DNA of 64,000 nt. Origin: Fulvivirgaceae bacterium JP3-4. GTDB taxonomy: Bacteria; Bacteroidota; Bacteroidia; Cytophagales; Cyclobacteriaceae. The DNA lies in assembly GCA_029309925.1 (NCBI GenBank), contig JARKND010000001.1, positions 2,852,001 through 2,916,000 of the forward strand. The letters run 5' to 3'. Below the pieces are notes generated by a model. The model saw nothing but the letters and a program-made list of their open reading frames with translations, searched no databases and had not been told where the DNA came from. The stretch's first letter is position 1, and every line of letters begins with the position of its first letter. The translations under genes and the position numbers were made by a program. Below, piece after piece: positions 35,271 to 44,543 of the stretch.

Positions 35271-35537
35271 TTACCGTTTTGAGCGGGACGTACTTTTCTT
35301 CCGTGGTGTTGTCGCTCTCTTTTTCGCAGAGCGACCGGTCTTGCGCGTTGTCTTCTTTGCTGATTTTTTAGAGGGTACCTTCGCTCCTTTCTTTCGTGCT
35401 TCAGAAAGTCCAATAGCGATTGCCTGTTTACGGCTTGTTACTTTTTTTCCGGACCGACCTGATGTTAGCGATCCCTTTTTCTTCCTGCGCATCGCGCTGG
35501 CGACTGTCTTCTGTGCCTTCTTCGAATATTTTGCCAT
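35271..35537 (-). CDS. Histone H1-like basic protein (DUF6496 type)
   Basis: An 88-residue very basic protein. The core SGRSGKKVTSRKQAIAIGLS (about 24-43) followed by EARKKGAKVP is the DUF6496 pattern. The C-terminal half is Lys/Arg/Ser/Thr-rich and resembles the disordered tail of histone H1. It probably binds DNA nonspecifically. It lies 51 bases downstream of the Fpg/Nei-type glycosylase on the same strand, so the two may be cotranscribed, linking chromatin-like binding and base repair. Confidence 0.82.
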   Translation of the reverse strand: MAKYSKKAQKTVASAMRRKKKGSLTSGRSGKKVTSRKQAIAIGLSEARKKGAKVPSKKSAKKTTRKTGRSAKKRATTPRKKSTSRSKR

Positions 35538-35588
35538 AACGTTTTTGATGGCAAAGCGAAAAAAAGCAGGCCACGGGAAAATAACTGT

Positions 35589-36368
35589 TTATTGAAAGAG
35601 GGTTTGTTCTGCTGTGTAGTATGTTCTTCGTGAACCTGACTCGTCAACCAGAATCCTTTCTCCACGCGGTGTAGTCTCACGTTTAGAATTATGGACGGCA
35701 AGAAAATCGCGGACTTCACCAGTAATTATATCAGGATGATTTTTTCGTATCGTCTTTTCAGCTTTCGTAAGTACGGCCTTAATCGATTTATCCAGCGCCT
35801 TGATTTTTTCATCAGGGATTTTATTGCTGCTCGAAAACGGAGATATGCCTGCCTCCCACAGAATCTCATCCGCGTAAGCATTGCCGATACCGCGGATAAA
35901 TTTCTGATCAAGCAGCACATTCTTCACAGCAGCCTTACTTTTGCTAAGCTTATTTTTCAGCAGTCGGAAGTTTGCCTGTTTGGAAAGCGCATCAATACCA
36001 TCTTTTACTTCAGGATTTAATGTAAGCGCAGCCTGTCCCTGGTAGTCGCTGATCGCAAGCGAATCTGCTTTATCGAAGATCATTTCCGCAATGGTAAACT
36101 TCTGGTCGTTTCTTTCTTTAAACCAACTGAGTTTCCCTCTCAGCATTAAATGTAAGCCCAGGACGGTTCCATCTTTAAAAAGAAAGTGAAGTTCCTTGCC
36201 ATCACGAACGACTTCCCCCAGTACACGCCCTTCAAGCGCTCGTTTCAGCGTCCTGGCGGGAGTTTTTAACTTCTTTGCATTTCTGATATTGATTGTTTTT
36301 AATTTTTTTCCCTTCAACACCCTGGTGAGATTCGTGCTGAAAACCTGAAGGTCCGGTAATTCTGGCAT
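35589..36368 (-). CDS. Fpg/Nei family DNA glycosylase with zincless finger
   Basis: A 259-residue base-excision glycosylase/AP lyase. It starts MPELPDLQ (catalytic Pro2 and Glu3), with a conserved Lys in GKELHFLFKDG and the H2TH region DQKFIRGIGNAYADEILW (about 153-170). The C-terminus lacks the four cysteines of the usual zinc finger and instead ends PRGERILVDESGSRRTYYT, which matches a zincless finger with the Arg on the beta turn. It should remove oxidised bases. It shares its strand with the H1-like gene. Confidence 0.88.
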   Translation of the reverse strand: MPELPDLQVFSTNLTRVLKGKKLKTINIRNAKKLKTPARTLKRALEGRVLGEVVRDGKELHFLFKDGTVLGLHLMLRGKLSWFKERNDQKFTIAEMIFDKADSLAISDYQGQAALTLNPEVKDGIDALSKQANFRLLKNKLSKSKAAVKNVLLDQKFIRGIGNAYADEILWEAGISPFSSSNKIPDEKIKALDKSIKAVLTKAEKTIRKNHPDIITGEVRDFLAVHNSKRETTPRGERILVDESGSRRTYYTAEQTLFQ

Positions 36369-36486
36369 AGCCGCTTAAATAATTAATCTAAATATAGTAA
36401 ATGAAATTTTATTCAGTACAGTTGCTTAGAAGATCAACAAGTGAAAAAACCAGTAGTCTGTCCGTTATTATTCTCGGAGCAGTAGC

Positions 36487-36494
36487 TACATTTG
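36487..36494 (+). promoter_or_regulatory. Candidate -7 box upstream of the CheY-like gene
   Basis: TACATTTG is a perfect TAnnTTTG match. A TTA, not TTG, sits 19 bases upstream. Transcription would begin near 36500, giving a very short leader before the ATG at 36511. Confidence 0.4.
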
Positions 36495-36510
36495 CAGTTC
36501 TATGGCACTT

Positions 36511-36957
36511 ATGGGAAAATCGATTACACACATATTGCTAGCTGACGATGATGAAGATGACAGAGAGCTGTTCAGCGATGCGCTGCGTGAAGTACACTCA
36601 AATGTCAAACTTACAACTGCTAAAAACGGTGTCGACCTGATGCGTTTGCTTGAGTCGTGGAAAGGCACATTGCCGGACGTGATTTTTCTCGATCTGAACA
36701 TGCCCTTAAAAAACGGCTTTGAATGTCTCGATGAAATCAAGGCAGCTGAGCATCTCAAAGAACTTCCTGTCGTTATTCTTTCGACCTCATCACAACAGGA
36801 GACGATGGACATTCTTTTCAGGAAACACGCCAGCATGTACATTAAGAAACCGGGGACTTATCCTCAGCTTCGAAATGCCATTGAACAGACCTTGAAAGTT
36901 CATCTCCGCAACCTTGCCAGCGTGCAGGAACAGGACGATTTTATTGTAATTCACTAA
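36511..36957 (+). CDS. Single-domain response regulator (CheY/Rcp1-like)
   Basis: A 148-residue receiver domain without an output domain. It has the acidic cluster ADDDEDDRELF (about 10-20), phosphoacceptor Asp in VIFLDLNMPLKNGFE (about 60), Thr/Ser in ILSTSS and Lys in YIKKPG. The sequence is typical of the Rcp1-like regulators of PAS/phytochrome kinases in Bacteroidota. It lies 123 bases upstream of a PAS kinase on the same strand, which is probably its partner. The ATG at 36502 is an alternative start. Confidence 0.92.
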   Translation: MGKSITHILLADDDEDDRELFSDALREVHSNVKLTTAKNGVDLMRLLESWKGTLPDVIFLDLNMPLKNGFECLDEIKAAEHLKELPVVILSTSSQQETMDILFRKHASMYIKKPGTYPQLRNAIEQTLKVHLRNLASVQEQDDFIVIH

Positions 36958-37039
36958 TGGCACAATTTTTTTCAATCGTTGAAGCTTATCACGAAAGAAA
37001 AAAAATCCCCTCATCAACCTTATTGCTGGTCGGTTTTTC

Positions 37040-37047
37040 TATTTTTG
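37040..37047 (+). promoter_or_regulatory. Candidate -7 box upstream of the PAS kinase
   Basis: TATTTTTG matches TAnnTTTG, 33 bases before the ATG at 37081. No good -33 TTG is found at the right spacing, so the call is weak. Confidence 0.3.
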
Positions 37048-37080
37048 TTTTGACACGCAATACGATCTAAACCATTGTTA

Positions 37081-38286
37081 ATGAGTAGAGATGTTTTAAA
37101 GTCGAAGACCGCTACCACAGTTACTCCTTCGTCTGAATCCTCAATCGATAATGAAATGTATCATCGGATGATCGCAGAGATCGAAGATTATGCAATTCTG
37201 ATGATTGATAAGAATGGAACGGTCATGAATTGGAATCGCGGTGCAGAGAAAATCAAAGGCTACCGTGCTGACGAAATCATTGGCAAGAATTTCCGACTTT
37301 TTTACACAGACAAAGACCGTGATGGTGGCGTCCCGGATCGTTTACTTGCAGAAGCAGAAAGGAATAATCGCGCTCAGCATGAAGGCTGGCGTGTCAGAAA
37401 AGACGGAACAAAGTTCTGGGGAAGTGTAGTGATAACAGCCCTTCACGATGATGACGGAAGTGTAATAGGTTTTTCGAAAGTAACACGTGACCTTACGGAG
37501 CGCAAAGCAACGGAGGAAATGATGCGCTCGAATGCGCAGGAACTTGAGCGTAAAAACCGGGAGCTTGATGCTATGAACCAGGAGCTGGCGTCTTTCGCCT
37601 ATGTTTCAAGCCACGACTTGCAGGAGCCGTTGCGCAAGATCCAAACCTTCGCCACCCGCATTGTAGAAACGGAAGCTGATACGCTTTCACCGAAAGCTAA
37701 AGATTATTTCAGCCGCATGCAGAATGCCGCACTGCGCATGCAGAGACTCATTGAGGACCTACTCACCTACTCTCGCACCAATACTGGCGAGAAGACTTTT
37801 GAGGATGTTGATCTGAATGAACTGGTCAGGGAAGTGAAGAACGACCTCAGGGAGATGATTGAAACGAAACACGGGACGATTAAGGCAGAAAAACTTCCAA
37901 CGCTTCCACTGATCAAGTTTCAGTTTGCGCAGCTCATGACAAACATCTTTTCAAACGCCCTTAAATTTTCAAAGGCTGATGTCGCACCTGAAGTTTACGT
38001 TACGTACAACAAGGTGAAAGCAGACGAAATTGATGCTCCGGCAGGCAAGGCAAAAGGCGAATATCATCACATTGCCGTTAAGGACAATGGCATTGGCTTC
38101 GAACCGGAACACAAGCAAAGAATTTTCGAAGTATTTCAGCGCCTCCATGGACGCAGCGAATACAGCGGCACTGGTATCGGACTTGCCATCTGCAAGAAGA
38201 TCGTAGACAATCACGGAGGCATCATCAACGCGGAAAGCGAGCCCGACAAAGGGGCAACCTTCAATATCTACTTGCCAGTGAAATAG
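37081..38286 (+). CDS. PAS-domain sensor histidine kinase
   Basis: A 401-residue soluble kinase. A PAS domain (about 25-140; AILMIDKNGTVMNWNRGAEK, SVIGFSKVTRDLTERK) is followed by a short coiled coil, HisKA with SSHDLQEPLRK (His near 178), and HATPase with IFSNALKFSK (N box), DNGIGFEPE and GTGIGLAICKK (G boxes). No membrane segment is seen, so it senses an internal cue. The ATG at 37081 is chosen over a TTG two codons earlier. It is likely the partner of the CheY-like regulator just upstream. Confidence 0.93.
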   Translation: MSRDVLKSKTATTVTPSSESSIDNEMYHRMIAEIEDYAILMIDKNGTVMNWNRGAEKIKGYRADEIIGKNFRLFYTDKDRDGGVPDRLLAEAERNNRAQHEGWRVRKDGTKFWGSVVITALHDDDGSVIGFSKVTRDLTERKATEEMMRSNAQELERKNRELDAMNQELASFAYVSSHDLQEPLRKIQTFATRIVETEADTLSPKAKDYFSRMQNAALRMQRLIEDLLTYSRTNTGEKTFEDVDLNELVREVKNDLREMIETKHGTIKAEKLPTLPLIKFQFAQLMTNIFSNALKFSKADVAPEVYVTYNKVKADEIDAPAGKAKGEYHHIAVKDNGIGFEPEHKQRIFEVFQRLHGRSEYSGTGIGLAICKKIVDNHGGIINAESEPDKGATFNIYLPVK

Positions 38287-38289
38287 AAA

Positions 38290-38327
38290 TTGGCATCTGA
38301 ATTTGCGTGAAGCGCTCCAGATGCCAA
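38290..38327. terminator. Hairpin between the PAS kinase and the DUF2911 gene
   Basis: Perfect 10-bp arms TTGGCATCTG / CAGATGCCAA with an 18-base loop, between two convergent stop codons. A weak T-run lies on each side. Probably a bidirectional terminator. Confidence 0.65.
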
Positions 38328-38349
38328 CTCCAGAATTATTTTTCTCAGA

Positions 38350-38892
38350 TCAGAATTTTACCGGCACTTTCACCAGCGTGTTCTCCCAGGCCAGGTTCAT
38401 GTTTCCTGCGCCATTGCCCCCATCGAACCACAGGCTGAATGCTTCGACTTCCGAATCAGTTTTGCCAGCCGGAACTTTCACCCTCGCTACGTCCTTCGAC
38501 TGATCGTACTCATAGTGTCCCCATGTATCAAGTTTGGAGTTGAAAATAATAGTCCACTCATCCTTGTCGGGAATGGTGTAAAGACTGTAGGTACCTGCAG
38601 GGATCTGCTTGTCGCCAAACGTTACCGGCTTGTATAACTTAATCTCGGTTGTCTCGTTTGCACCGGTTCTCCACACTTTACCATAAGCTTCGGTGCCACC
38701 CAGCATGGTTCTGCCCTTCTTGGAAGGACGCCCGTAAACAACGCGCGCCACCGGGGCTGTGCCTCTGCCATTCTCACGCAGGTATGAAACATCCGCTGGC
38801 GATGCATCCAGCGCTGGAGCTTTTTGTGCGTTTACAGAAAGAAAAGCTGCAAACACGAATGTTGTAATCAGTAAGAAATGAATTCGTTTCAT
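38350..38892 (-). CDS. DUF2911 family secreted protein
   Basis: A 180-residue exported protein with a signal peptide (MKRIHFLLITTFVFAAFLSVNAQ). The DUF2911 landmarks are VVYGRPSKKGRTMLGG, VWRTGANETTEI, IPAGTYSLYTIP and the C-terminal LAWENTLVKVPV. The family is widespread in Bacteroidota, probably periplasmic, and has no assigned function. The ATG at 38892 is chosen because it begins the signal peptide; the frame stays open upstream without family similarity. Confidence 0.9.
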   Translation of the reverse strand: MKRIHFLLITTFVFAAFLSVNAQKAPALDASPADVSYLRENGRGTAPVARVVYGRPSKKGRTMLGGTEAYGKVWRTGANETTEIKLYKPVTFGDKQIPAGTYSLYTIPDKDEWTIIFNSKLDTWGHYEYDQSKDVARVKVPAGKTDSEVEAFSLWFDGGNGAGNMNLAWENTLVKVPVKF

Positions 38893-39128
38893 AAAATTTA
38901 TTAGTTGTTTTGGTAGGTTAAAATTAATCGCAGAAGCATGAATTCGAAAATCAACCGGATTCAAAGACAGACAAGTTAATTCAAAAGTGCCCACATTCAC
39001 ACAACCGTTGTTCAAATGCAGGGCTGGTATAGACAAACGGCACCACGCGAACGCTAAAGGTCATTTTGTTCGGTTCAAACGGAATTTCGGAACGATTTAT
39101 TTAATTTTATCTGATCAACCTCACCACC

Positions 39129-41429
39129 ATGACGCAATCTGCACTCGTTAAAAAAAATCCTGAACTATACGTTTTTCTTCCGCTCTTATATACTGTCTGG
39201 TCTGATGCCGTTCTGACGCCTACCGAAATTCTTACGATCCGCAAGGCTATTGATGATCAGAAGTGGTTGTCTGCGGAAGAGAAGAAATTTCTTCTGTCAA
39301 ACATCGACCCCGCCAATCCGCCATCACCCACCGAGGTAAAGGAATGGCTGCAGGAAATTCAGACGGCCTCACTTAATCCGGACGAGAATGCGAGCCTTGC
39401 AGAGATCGGGCTGAAACTAGTTCAGAGAAAAACAAAGACCGCGATTTCGAAATCACTGGATGCAACCTCCGTCTCCCTCCGTGAAATTGAAAAAACCCTC
39501 GGTGGGATCGGTCGTGAGTCATCCTACCTCTTCGTTCCGGATGCGCGCAAAACCTCCACGGCAAGTCAGTCCACAGAAACAACCTTTGACGTTGCAGCCA
39601 TGACCAGGCTCCTTGACGGGAAGAACGAGGCGATCATCAAACGTGTAAAAAAAGTAATCGCTGATCCGGAGTTCAGGCGAATCGACACCGGAGACCTTGG
39701 AGAATATAGGGCCAAGGTTCTTACCTGGTGTAGCCACCTCGCCACACAAGGCTTTGGTTCAATGGCATATCCGAAGCAGTACGGAGGGCAGGGCGACATG
39801 GAAGGATATTTTGCAGTGATGGAAACACTAAGCTACCATGACTTAAGCCTTGTGGTGAAGTTTGGCGTGCAGTTCGGACTTTTTGGAATGAGCATCTATT
39901 TTCTAGGAACAGAAAAACATCATGCAAAATATCTTTCTGATATAGGTAAACTCAACCTTCCGGGATGTTTCGCAATGACTGAAACCGGGCACGGATCGAA
40001 CGTAAAAGGCATCCTTACCACAGCCACCTATAACCACAACGATAAAACGTTTACGATCCATACGCCCACGGAGATCGCACGCAAGGAGTACATCGGTAAC
40101 GCAGCACTGCACGGACGGATGGCTACCGTGTTTGCGAAACTGATCCTCGATGGAAAAGACTATGGCGTAAGCGCCTTCGTTGTACGGATTCGCGAAGAGA
40201 ATGGACGAACATCAAAGGGCGTGACCATCAAAGATTGCGGAAGAAAGATGGGACTCAACGGAGTCGATAATGGTGTGATCTATTTTGACAATGTGGTTAT
40301 CCCGAAAGAAAATATGCTGGATCGCTTTGCAAGCGTAACCGATGACGGGAAATTTCAAAGCCCGATCACGAGCGACAACAGGCGATTCTTTACCATGCTT
40401 GGAACACTTGTCGGTGGACGCATCGGGATCCCGCGTTCCGGATTGAGTGCTTCCAAAACCGCGCTGACGATTGCGATACAGTACGGTGATCAGCGCAGAC
40501 AGTTCGGACCGGAAGGAGGCTCAGAGGTGCCAATCCTCAACTATCAGACACATCAGCGCAGGCTCATGCCATTGCTCGCTAACGCCTATGCATATCACTT
40601 TGCGCTGCAATACCTCACAGAGCGTTTCATGAACCGCACGGAGGAAGACATGCAGGAGATCGAAGCGCTTGCAGCCGGGCTGAAAGCGCTGGCAACATGG
40701 AATGCCACGACTACGATCCAGGAGTGCCGCGAAGCCTGCGGTGGCAAGGGATATCTTTCCGAAAACCGATTGGATGATCTGAAGAACGATACTGAAATTT
40801 ACACAACGTTTGAGGGCGATAACACTGTGCTGTTGCAGCTTGTCGCGAAAAGCAAGCTCACCGAATTCAAGCAGGAATTCAGCAACATCAACTTCTTTGG
40901 CATGGTGAATTATGTGGCGAACCAGGCGAAGACGTCAATACAGGAAAAGAATCCGTTCATCGTGAGGAATACGGATGAAGAGCATCTGCTCGATCCGGAA
41001 TTCCAGCTCAACGCGTTCATCTTCCGGGAGCGTTCCCTCGTGTCGTCTGCAGCCAGGCGTCTCAAAGGCCTTATCGACAGCGGTATGGATTCATTTGATG
41101 CATTCAACGAATGCCAGCATCACCTTGTGCAGGTCGGGTTTGCGTATATCGAACGCGTTGTACTTGAACAATTCATCGCAAAGGTGGCCGCAACCAAAGA
41201 TGAAGCGCTGAGCGGCACCCTGAGGGAGTTATGTGATCTCTTCGCCCTGAGCCAGGTCGAGAAAAACAAAGGATGGTTCCTTGAGAATGGTTACATGGAA
41301 GGTGTAAAGACGAAAGCGATCCGTAAAATGGTCGATCAGCTATGCGCGAAAGTGCGAAAGCGGGCTGTGCCGCTGACACAGGCTTTCGCCATCCCGAAAT
41401 CGTGCCTCGCTCCGATCATAATCGAATGA
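39129..41429 (+). CDS. Acyl-CoA dehydrogenase/acyl-CoA oxidase family protein, long form
   Basis: A 766-residue flavoenzyme, longer than typical 380-residue ACADs. An N-terminal all-alpha region (about 1-170) is followed by an ACAD core (FAMTETGHGSNVKG near 285, for FAD; GVDNGVIYFDNVVIP), an oxidase-like helical block with ACGGKGYLSENRL and TFEGDNTVLLQ (about 565), and a C-terminal helical domain. The EGDNTVLL motif is characteristic of acyl-CoA oxidases and related long ACADs. It oxidises the alpha-beta bond of acyl-CoA, passing electrons to oxygen or ETF. An MFS exporter gene follows 31 bases downstream. Confidence 0.88.
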   Translation: MTQSALVKKNPELYVFLPLLYTVWSDAVLTPTEILTIRKAIDDQKWLSAEEKKFLLSNIDPANPPSPTEVKEWLQEIQTASLNPDENASLAEIGLKLVQRKTKTAISKSLDATSVSLREIEKTLGGIGRESSYLFVPDARKTSTASQSTETTFDVAAMTRLLDGKNEAIIKRVKKVIADPEFRRIDTGDLGEYRAKVLTWCSHLATQGFGSMAYPKQYGGQGDMEGYFAVMETLSYHDLSLVVKFGVQFGLFGMSIYFLGTEKHHAKYLSDIGKLNLPGCFAMTETGHGSNVKGILTTATYNHNDKTFTIHTPTEIARKEYIGNAALHGRMATVFAKLILDGKDYGVSAFVVRIREENGRTSKGVTIKDCGRKMGLNGVDNGVIYFDNVVIPKENMLDRFASVTDDGKFQSPITSDNRRFFTMLGTLVGGRIGIPRSGLSASKTALTIAIQYGDQRRQFGPEGGSEVPILNYQTHQRRLMPLLANAYAYHFALQYLTERFMNRTEEDMQEIEALAAGLKALATWNATTTIQECREACGGKGYLSENRLDDLKNDTEIYTTFEGDNTVLLQLVAKSKLTEFKQEFSNINFFGMVNYVANQAKTSIQEKNPFIVRNTDEEHLLDPEFQLNAFIFRERSLVSSAARRLKGLIDSGMDSFDAFNECQHHLVQVGFAYIERVVLEQFIAKVAATKDEALSGTLRELCDLFALSQVEKNKGWFLENGYMEGVKTKAIRKMVDQLCAKVRKRAVPLTQAFAIPKSCLAPIIIE

Positions 41430-41460
41430 TGCCGGCACAGATGTTTCAGCCTTTATCAGC

Positions 41461-42693
41461 ATGACCAAAAAACGTCAATTCTTTTTAGTACTGATCCTTG
41501 GCCTGCTGTCAACAATAAGTCCATTTTCTATTGATATGTATCTGCCCGGCTTCCCGGAAATTGCCAGGGATCTGAACACGACCATCGCTTCTGTTCAGTT
41601 ATCACTGACAAGCTACTTTATCGGGATTGCCGCAGGTCAGATGCTCTATGGTCCATTGCTTGACCGGTTCGGAAGAAAACCTCCGCTCTACGCAGGACTT
41701 GCCATCTATGTTGTGGCGTCAATGGGCTGTGCGCTTACCGAATCTGTAGATGCCCTTATTGCGATGCGCTTTCTGCAGGCAATTGGTGGTTGTGCTGGAA
41801 TGGTGTCAGCGCAGGCCCTGGTCCGCGATCTTTTCCCTCCGGAAAAAACCGCGCAAGCCTTCAGTTTCATGACGCTTGTTGTCGCGATCTCACCGATGAT
41901 TGCACCAACCGTAGGTGGATACATGACCGTGTCTTTTGGATGGCATTCACTGTTTGTTGTGCTTGGCGCGATCACATTTCTCATGCTGATCGCGGTATAC
42001 TTCTATCTGCCCTCCGGAAAAAAAGCGGACCGGACAATATCATTGTCTCCGCCTTCCGTCATTAAAAATTTTTATACAGTCTTCAAACAACCGCAGTTTC
42101 TCGTGTACACACTGACGGGTGGATTTGCTGCTGCAGCGCCATTTGCATACATCGCAGGCTCCGCTGACGTGTTCATGAATTTGTATGGTTCAAGTCCGCA
42201 GGAATACGGATGGATCTTTGCAGGCATCGCTGCTGTCATTATCGGAACCACACAGCTTAACCACTTGCTGCTGCGCAAATACACCAGCCAGCAAATCATC
42301 AAAGTGAACATCATTATTCAGTCATGCCTCGGACTATTGCTGATCATCGGCACATGGCTTGGCTGGTACGATAAAATTTCCCTTGTCATTCTAATTGCGT
42401 TGTTTCTCGCAGGTCATGGTCTCACCAATCCGAATGCGACCGCCCTTGCACTCGCACCCTTTACCCGACACACCGGGAGCGCTGCTTCGCTTGGCGGGAG
42501 CTTCAGAATGGCAATGGGAGGCGTTGCCTCTGCACTCGTCAGCGCTTTTTACAACGGCACCGCTATGCCGATGATCGCGGTTATGACAGGCTGCGTGATG
42601 ATCGGAGCTGTTTTGCTTCTGATCGGAAAGATCACAGTGAAGTATCGTGCAAGGATGAGCGACATTGAAGACGAGCCTGCAAGTGTCCTCTAG
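41461..42693 (+). CDS. MFS multidrug efflux transporter, Bcr/CflA family
   Basis: A 410-residue inner-membrane transporter with 12 predicted helices. Family features are SPFSIDMYLPGFPEIARDL in the first loop, GPLLDRFGRKPPL (motif A, about 63-75) and ALVRDLFPPE after helix 4. Bcr/CflA proteins are proton-driven drug exporters. The 31-base spacing to the acyl-CoA dehydrogenase gene suggests cotranscription, but no functional link is obvious. Confidence 0.92.
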   Translation: MTKKRQFFLVLILGLLSTISPFSIDMYLPGFPEIARDLNTTIASVQLSLTSYFIGIAAGQMLYGPLLDRFGRKPPLYAGLAIYVVASMGCALTESVDALIAMRFLQAIGGCAGMVSAQALVRDLFPPEKTAQAFSFMTLVVAISPMIAPTVGGYMTVSFGWHSLFVVLGAITFLMLIAVYFYLPSGKKADRTISLSPPSVIKNFYTVFKQPQFLVYTLTGGFAAAAPFAYIAGSADVFMNLYGSSPQEYGWIFAGIAAVIIGTTQLNHLLLRKYTSQQIIKVNIIIQSCLGLLLIIGTWLGWYDKISLVILIALFLAGHGLTNPNATALALAPFTRHTGSAASLGGSFRMAMGGVASALVSAFYNGTAMPMIAVMTGCVMIGAVLLLIGKITVKYRARMSDIEDEPASVL

Positions 42694-42798
42694 TCTTCGC
42701 TACCGCTATCCGATAATAAATTCGAAGTGGCAGACTGATTTCAAACGAGTGCGCTCCATACTTAACATGTGTTCGGGTAGATTATTTCCCGTGAGTTC

Positions 42799-42828
42799 TT
42801 GTTCCGTTTCGATCCCCTGTTAATTTCG
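42799..42828 (+). promoter_or_regulatory. Promoter of the amt-glnK operon
   Basis: TTG (42799-42801), 19 bases, TAATTTCG (42821-42828; one mismatch to TAnnTTTG), ending 24 bases before the ATG at 42853. It also rejects the longer reading frame that would start inside this promoter. Confidence 0.6.
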
Positions 42829-42852
42829 CATACAGTAAACAACCACTACCGA

Positions 42853-44178
42853 ATGAAACTCAAACTTCGATTCGGGCTGACTGCCTCTGCCCTACTTTTA
42901 CCACTCGTCCTTTGTGCGCAGGACACACCGGTTCAAAATGATTCGGGTGCGACCGCATGGATGCTTACTTCCACAGCGCTCGTGCTACTGATGATACCGG
43001 GGCTTGCCATGTTCTATGGAGGACTTGTTCGCACCAAGAATGTACTGGGCACAATGATGCACAGCTTTGCAGCAATGGGCATCATGACGGTGCTTTGGGT
43101 TGTATGTGGCTACAGCATGGCATTTGGCACAAATATCCTCGGTGGCTGGATCGGCTGGAACAACGACTATTTTCTCCTTGAGGGGATTGACAACTCAATC
43201 ATGAGTGCCGGAATTCCCGAGTATGTCTTTTCAATGTTTCAGGCGAAATTTGCCATCATTGCACCTGCATTGATCGCTGGCGCTTTTGCCGAGCGCGTCT
43301 CGTTCAAGGGCTACTGTTTCTTCATTGCGCTCTGGGGTTTACTGATCTATAATCCGATCTGTCATTGGGTGTGGGCTTCTGATGGTTTCCTTTTCAACCT
43401 TGGCGCAAAGGGGGCTATCGATTTTGCCGGAGGCACAGTGGTTCATATCTCCGCAGGCGTAAGTGGACTTGTTGCAGCAATTTACCTGGGTGCAAGAAAG
43501 TCACACCCTCACCTTCCGATGCGCCCGAATAATCTTGTGATGACGCTGATCGGTGCGGGACTTCTTTGGGTAGGATGGTTTGGTTTTAATGCTGGCAGTA
43601 GCATCTCGAGCGGATTGAGCACTGCGCAGGCGCTGACGGCTACACAGGTAGCTGCCGCAGCGGGAGCACTCGCGTGGGTTATTATCGAAGGCATTCACCA
43701 GGGAAAGGCTACCGCGCTTGGCTTTGTCAGCGGAATCCTGGCAGGACTTGTTGCGATCACTCCTGCTGCAGGTGTTGTACAACCTTCGGGTGCGCTTGCC
43801 CTCGGTGTGCTCGCGACAGTATTCTGTTATCTTATGATCCTCCTCAAAACGAAACTCGGGTTCGATGATACACTTGACGCCTTCGGCATTCACGGCATCG
43901 GTGGAATTATAGGAGCGATATTTCTTACGTTTTTCATTCGCGAAAGCTGGATGGCAGAGGCAAGCGCTGCAGTTCCGGGATGGGGCATACTCAATCAGCT
44001 CGGAGTTCAGACACTTGCCGTGCTTATCGCGATTGGTTATTCCGCTGTGGGGACATTTCTCATCCTTTTCATTTTGAATAAATTTGTTAAGATCCGGTCG
44101 AGCGAAGAAGGTGAAATGAAAGGTCTCGACAGTTTTTATCATGGTGAGCGCGGTTACGGAATGATCAACCCAAGCTAA
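42853..44178 (+). CDS. amt: Ammonium transporter, Amt family
   Basis: A 441-residue ammonium channel. It begins with a cleavable signal peptide (MKLKLRFGLTASALLLPLVL, cleaved near CAQD), as in many bacterial Amt proteins, followed by 11 membrane helices. Typical blocks are MLTSTALVLLMIPGLAMFYGG, FAGGTVVHISAG (pore His), NLVMTLIGAGLLWVGWFGFN and AFGIHGIGGIIG (second pore His). It is followed 20 bases later by a PII protein gene, the classical amt-glnK arrangement in which PII blocks the channel when nitrogen is ample. Confidence 0.95.
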   Translation: MKLKLRFGLTASALLLPLVLCAQDTPVQNDSGATAWMLTSTALVLLMIPGLAMFYGGLVRTKNVLGTMMHSFAAMGIMTVLWVVCGYSMAFGTNILGGWIGWNNDYFLLEGIDNSIMSAGIPEYVFSMFQAKFAIIAPALIAGAFAERVSFKGYCFFIALWGLLIYNPICHWVWASDGFLFNLGAKGAIDFAGGTVVHISAGVSGLVAAIYLGARKSHPHLPMRPNNLVMTLIGAGLLWVGWFGFNAGSSISSGLSTAQALTATQVAAAAGALAWVIIEGIHQGKATALGFVSGILAGLVAITPAAGVVQPSGALALGVLATVFCYLMILLKTKLGFDDTLDAFGIHGIGGIIGAIFLTFFIRESWMAEASAAVPGWGILNQLGVQTLAVLIAIGYSAVGTFLILFILNKFVKIRSSEEGEMKGLDSFYHGERGYGMINPS

Positions 44179-44198
44179 CCCACTAAACGAACGAAGCT

Positions 44199-44543
44199 AT
44201 GAAACTAGTAGTCGCCATCATTCGCGAAAACCAGCTTGACCAGGTAAGAGAATCGCTGATCGAGGCTGGCATTGAACGCATCACCGTGAGCTACGGCTCC
44301 GGACATGGACGCAGTAAGTCTGAAGAGATCTATCGGGGGCAGAAAGTAATTCCCCACCTGATCCCAAACGCGCGTCTGGAGATTGCCGTCAACGACAGTT
44401 TTGTCGACATCACCTGCGATGCGATCCTTAAAGCCACAACAGCCAATGAAGGCGGACTGATCGGCAGCGGAAAAATTTTCGTGATGCCGCTGGAGGAGTG
44501 TATCCGGTTGAGAACTGGCGAGCGGGGATCGGAGGCGATTTAA
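44199..44543 (+). CDS. glnK: PII nitrogen regulatory protein (GlnK type) with altered T-loop
   Basis: A 114-residue PII-family protein that should bind ATP/ADP and 2-oxoglutarate and dock onto Amt. The C-terminal signature GSGKIFVMPLEECIRLRTGE is well kept. The T-loop is unusual: against E. coli GlnB (GFGRQKGHTELYRGAEY) it reads GSGHGRSKSEEIYRGQKV, with a two-residue insertion and Val at the uridylylated Tyr51. It therefore cannot be uridylylated at the usual site. It is cotranscribed with amt. A heptad array begins at its stop codon. Confidence 0.93.
   Translation: MKLVVAIIRENQLDQVRESLIEAGIERITVSYGSGHGRSKSEEIYRGQKVIPHLIPNARLEIAVNDSFVDITCDAILKATTANEGGLIGSGKIFVMPLEECIRLRTGERGSEAI

Noticed and set aside
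43501-44142. Minus-strand reading frame of about 213 codons inside amt
   Set aside because: It lies opposite a well-conserved Amt gene, has no recognisable motif and an unlikely residue composition.
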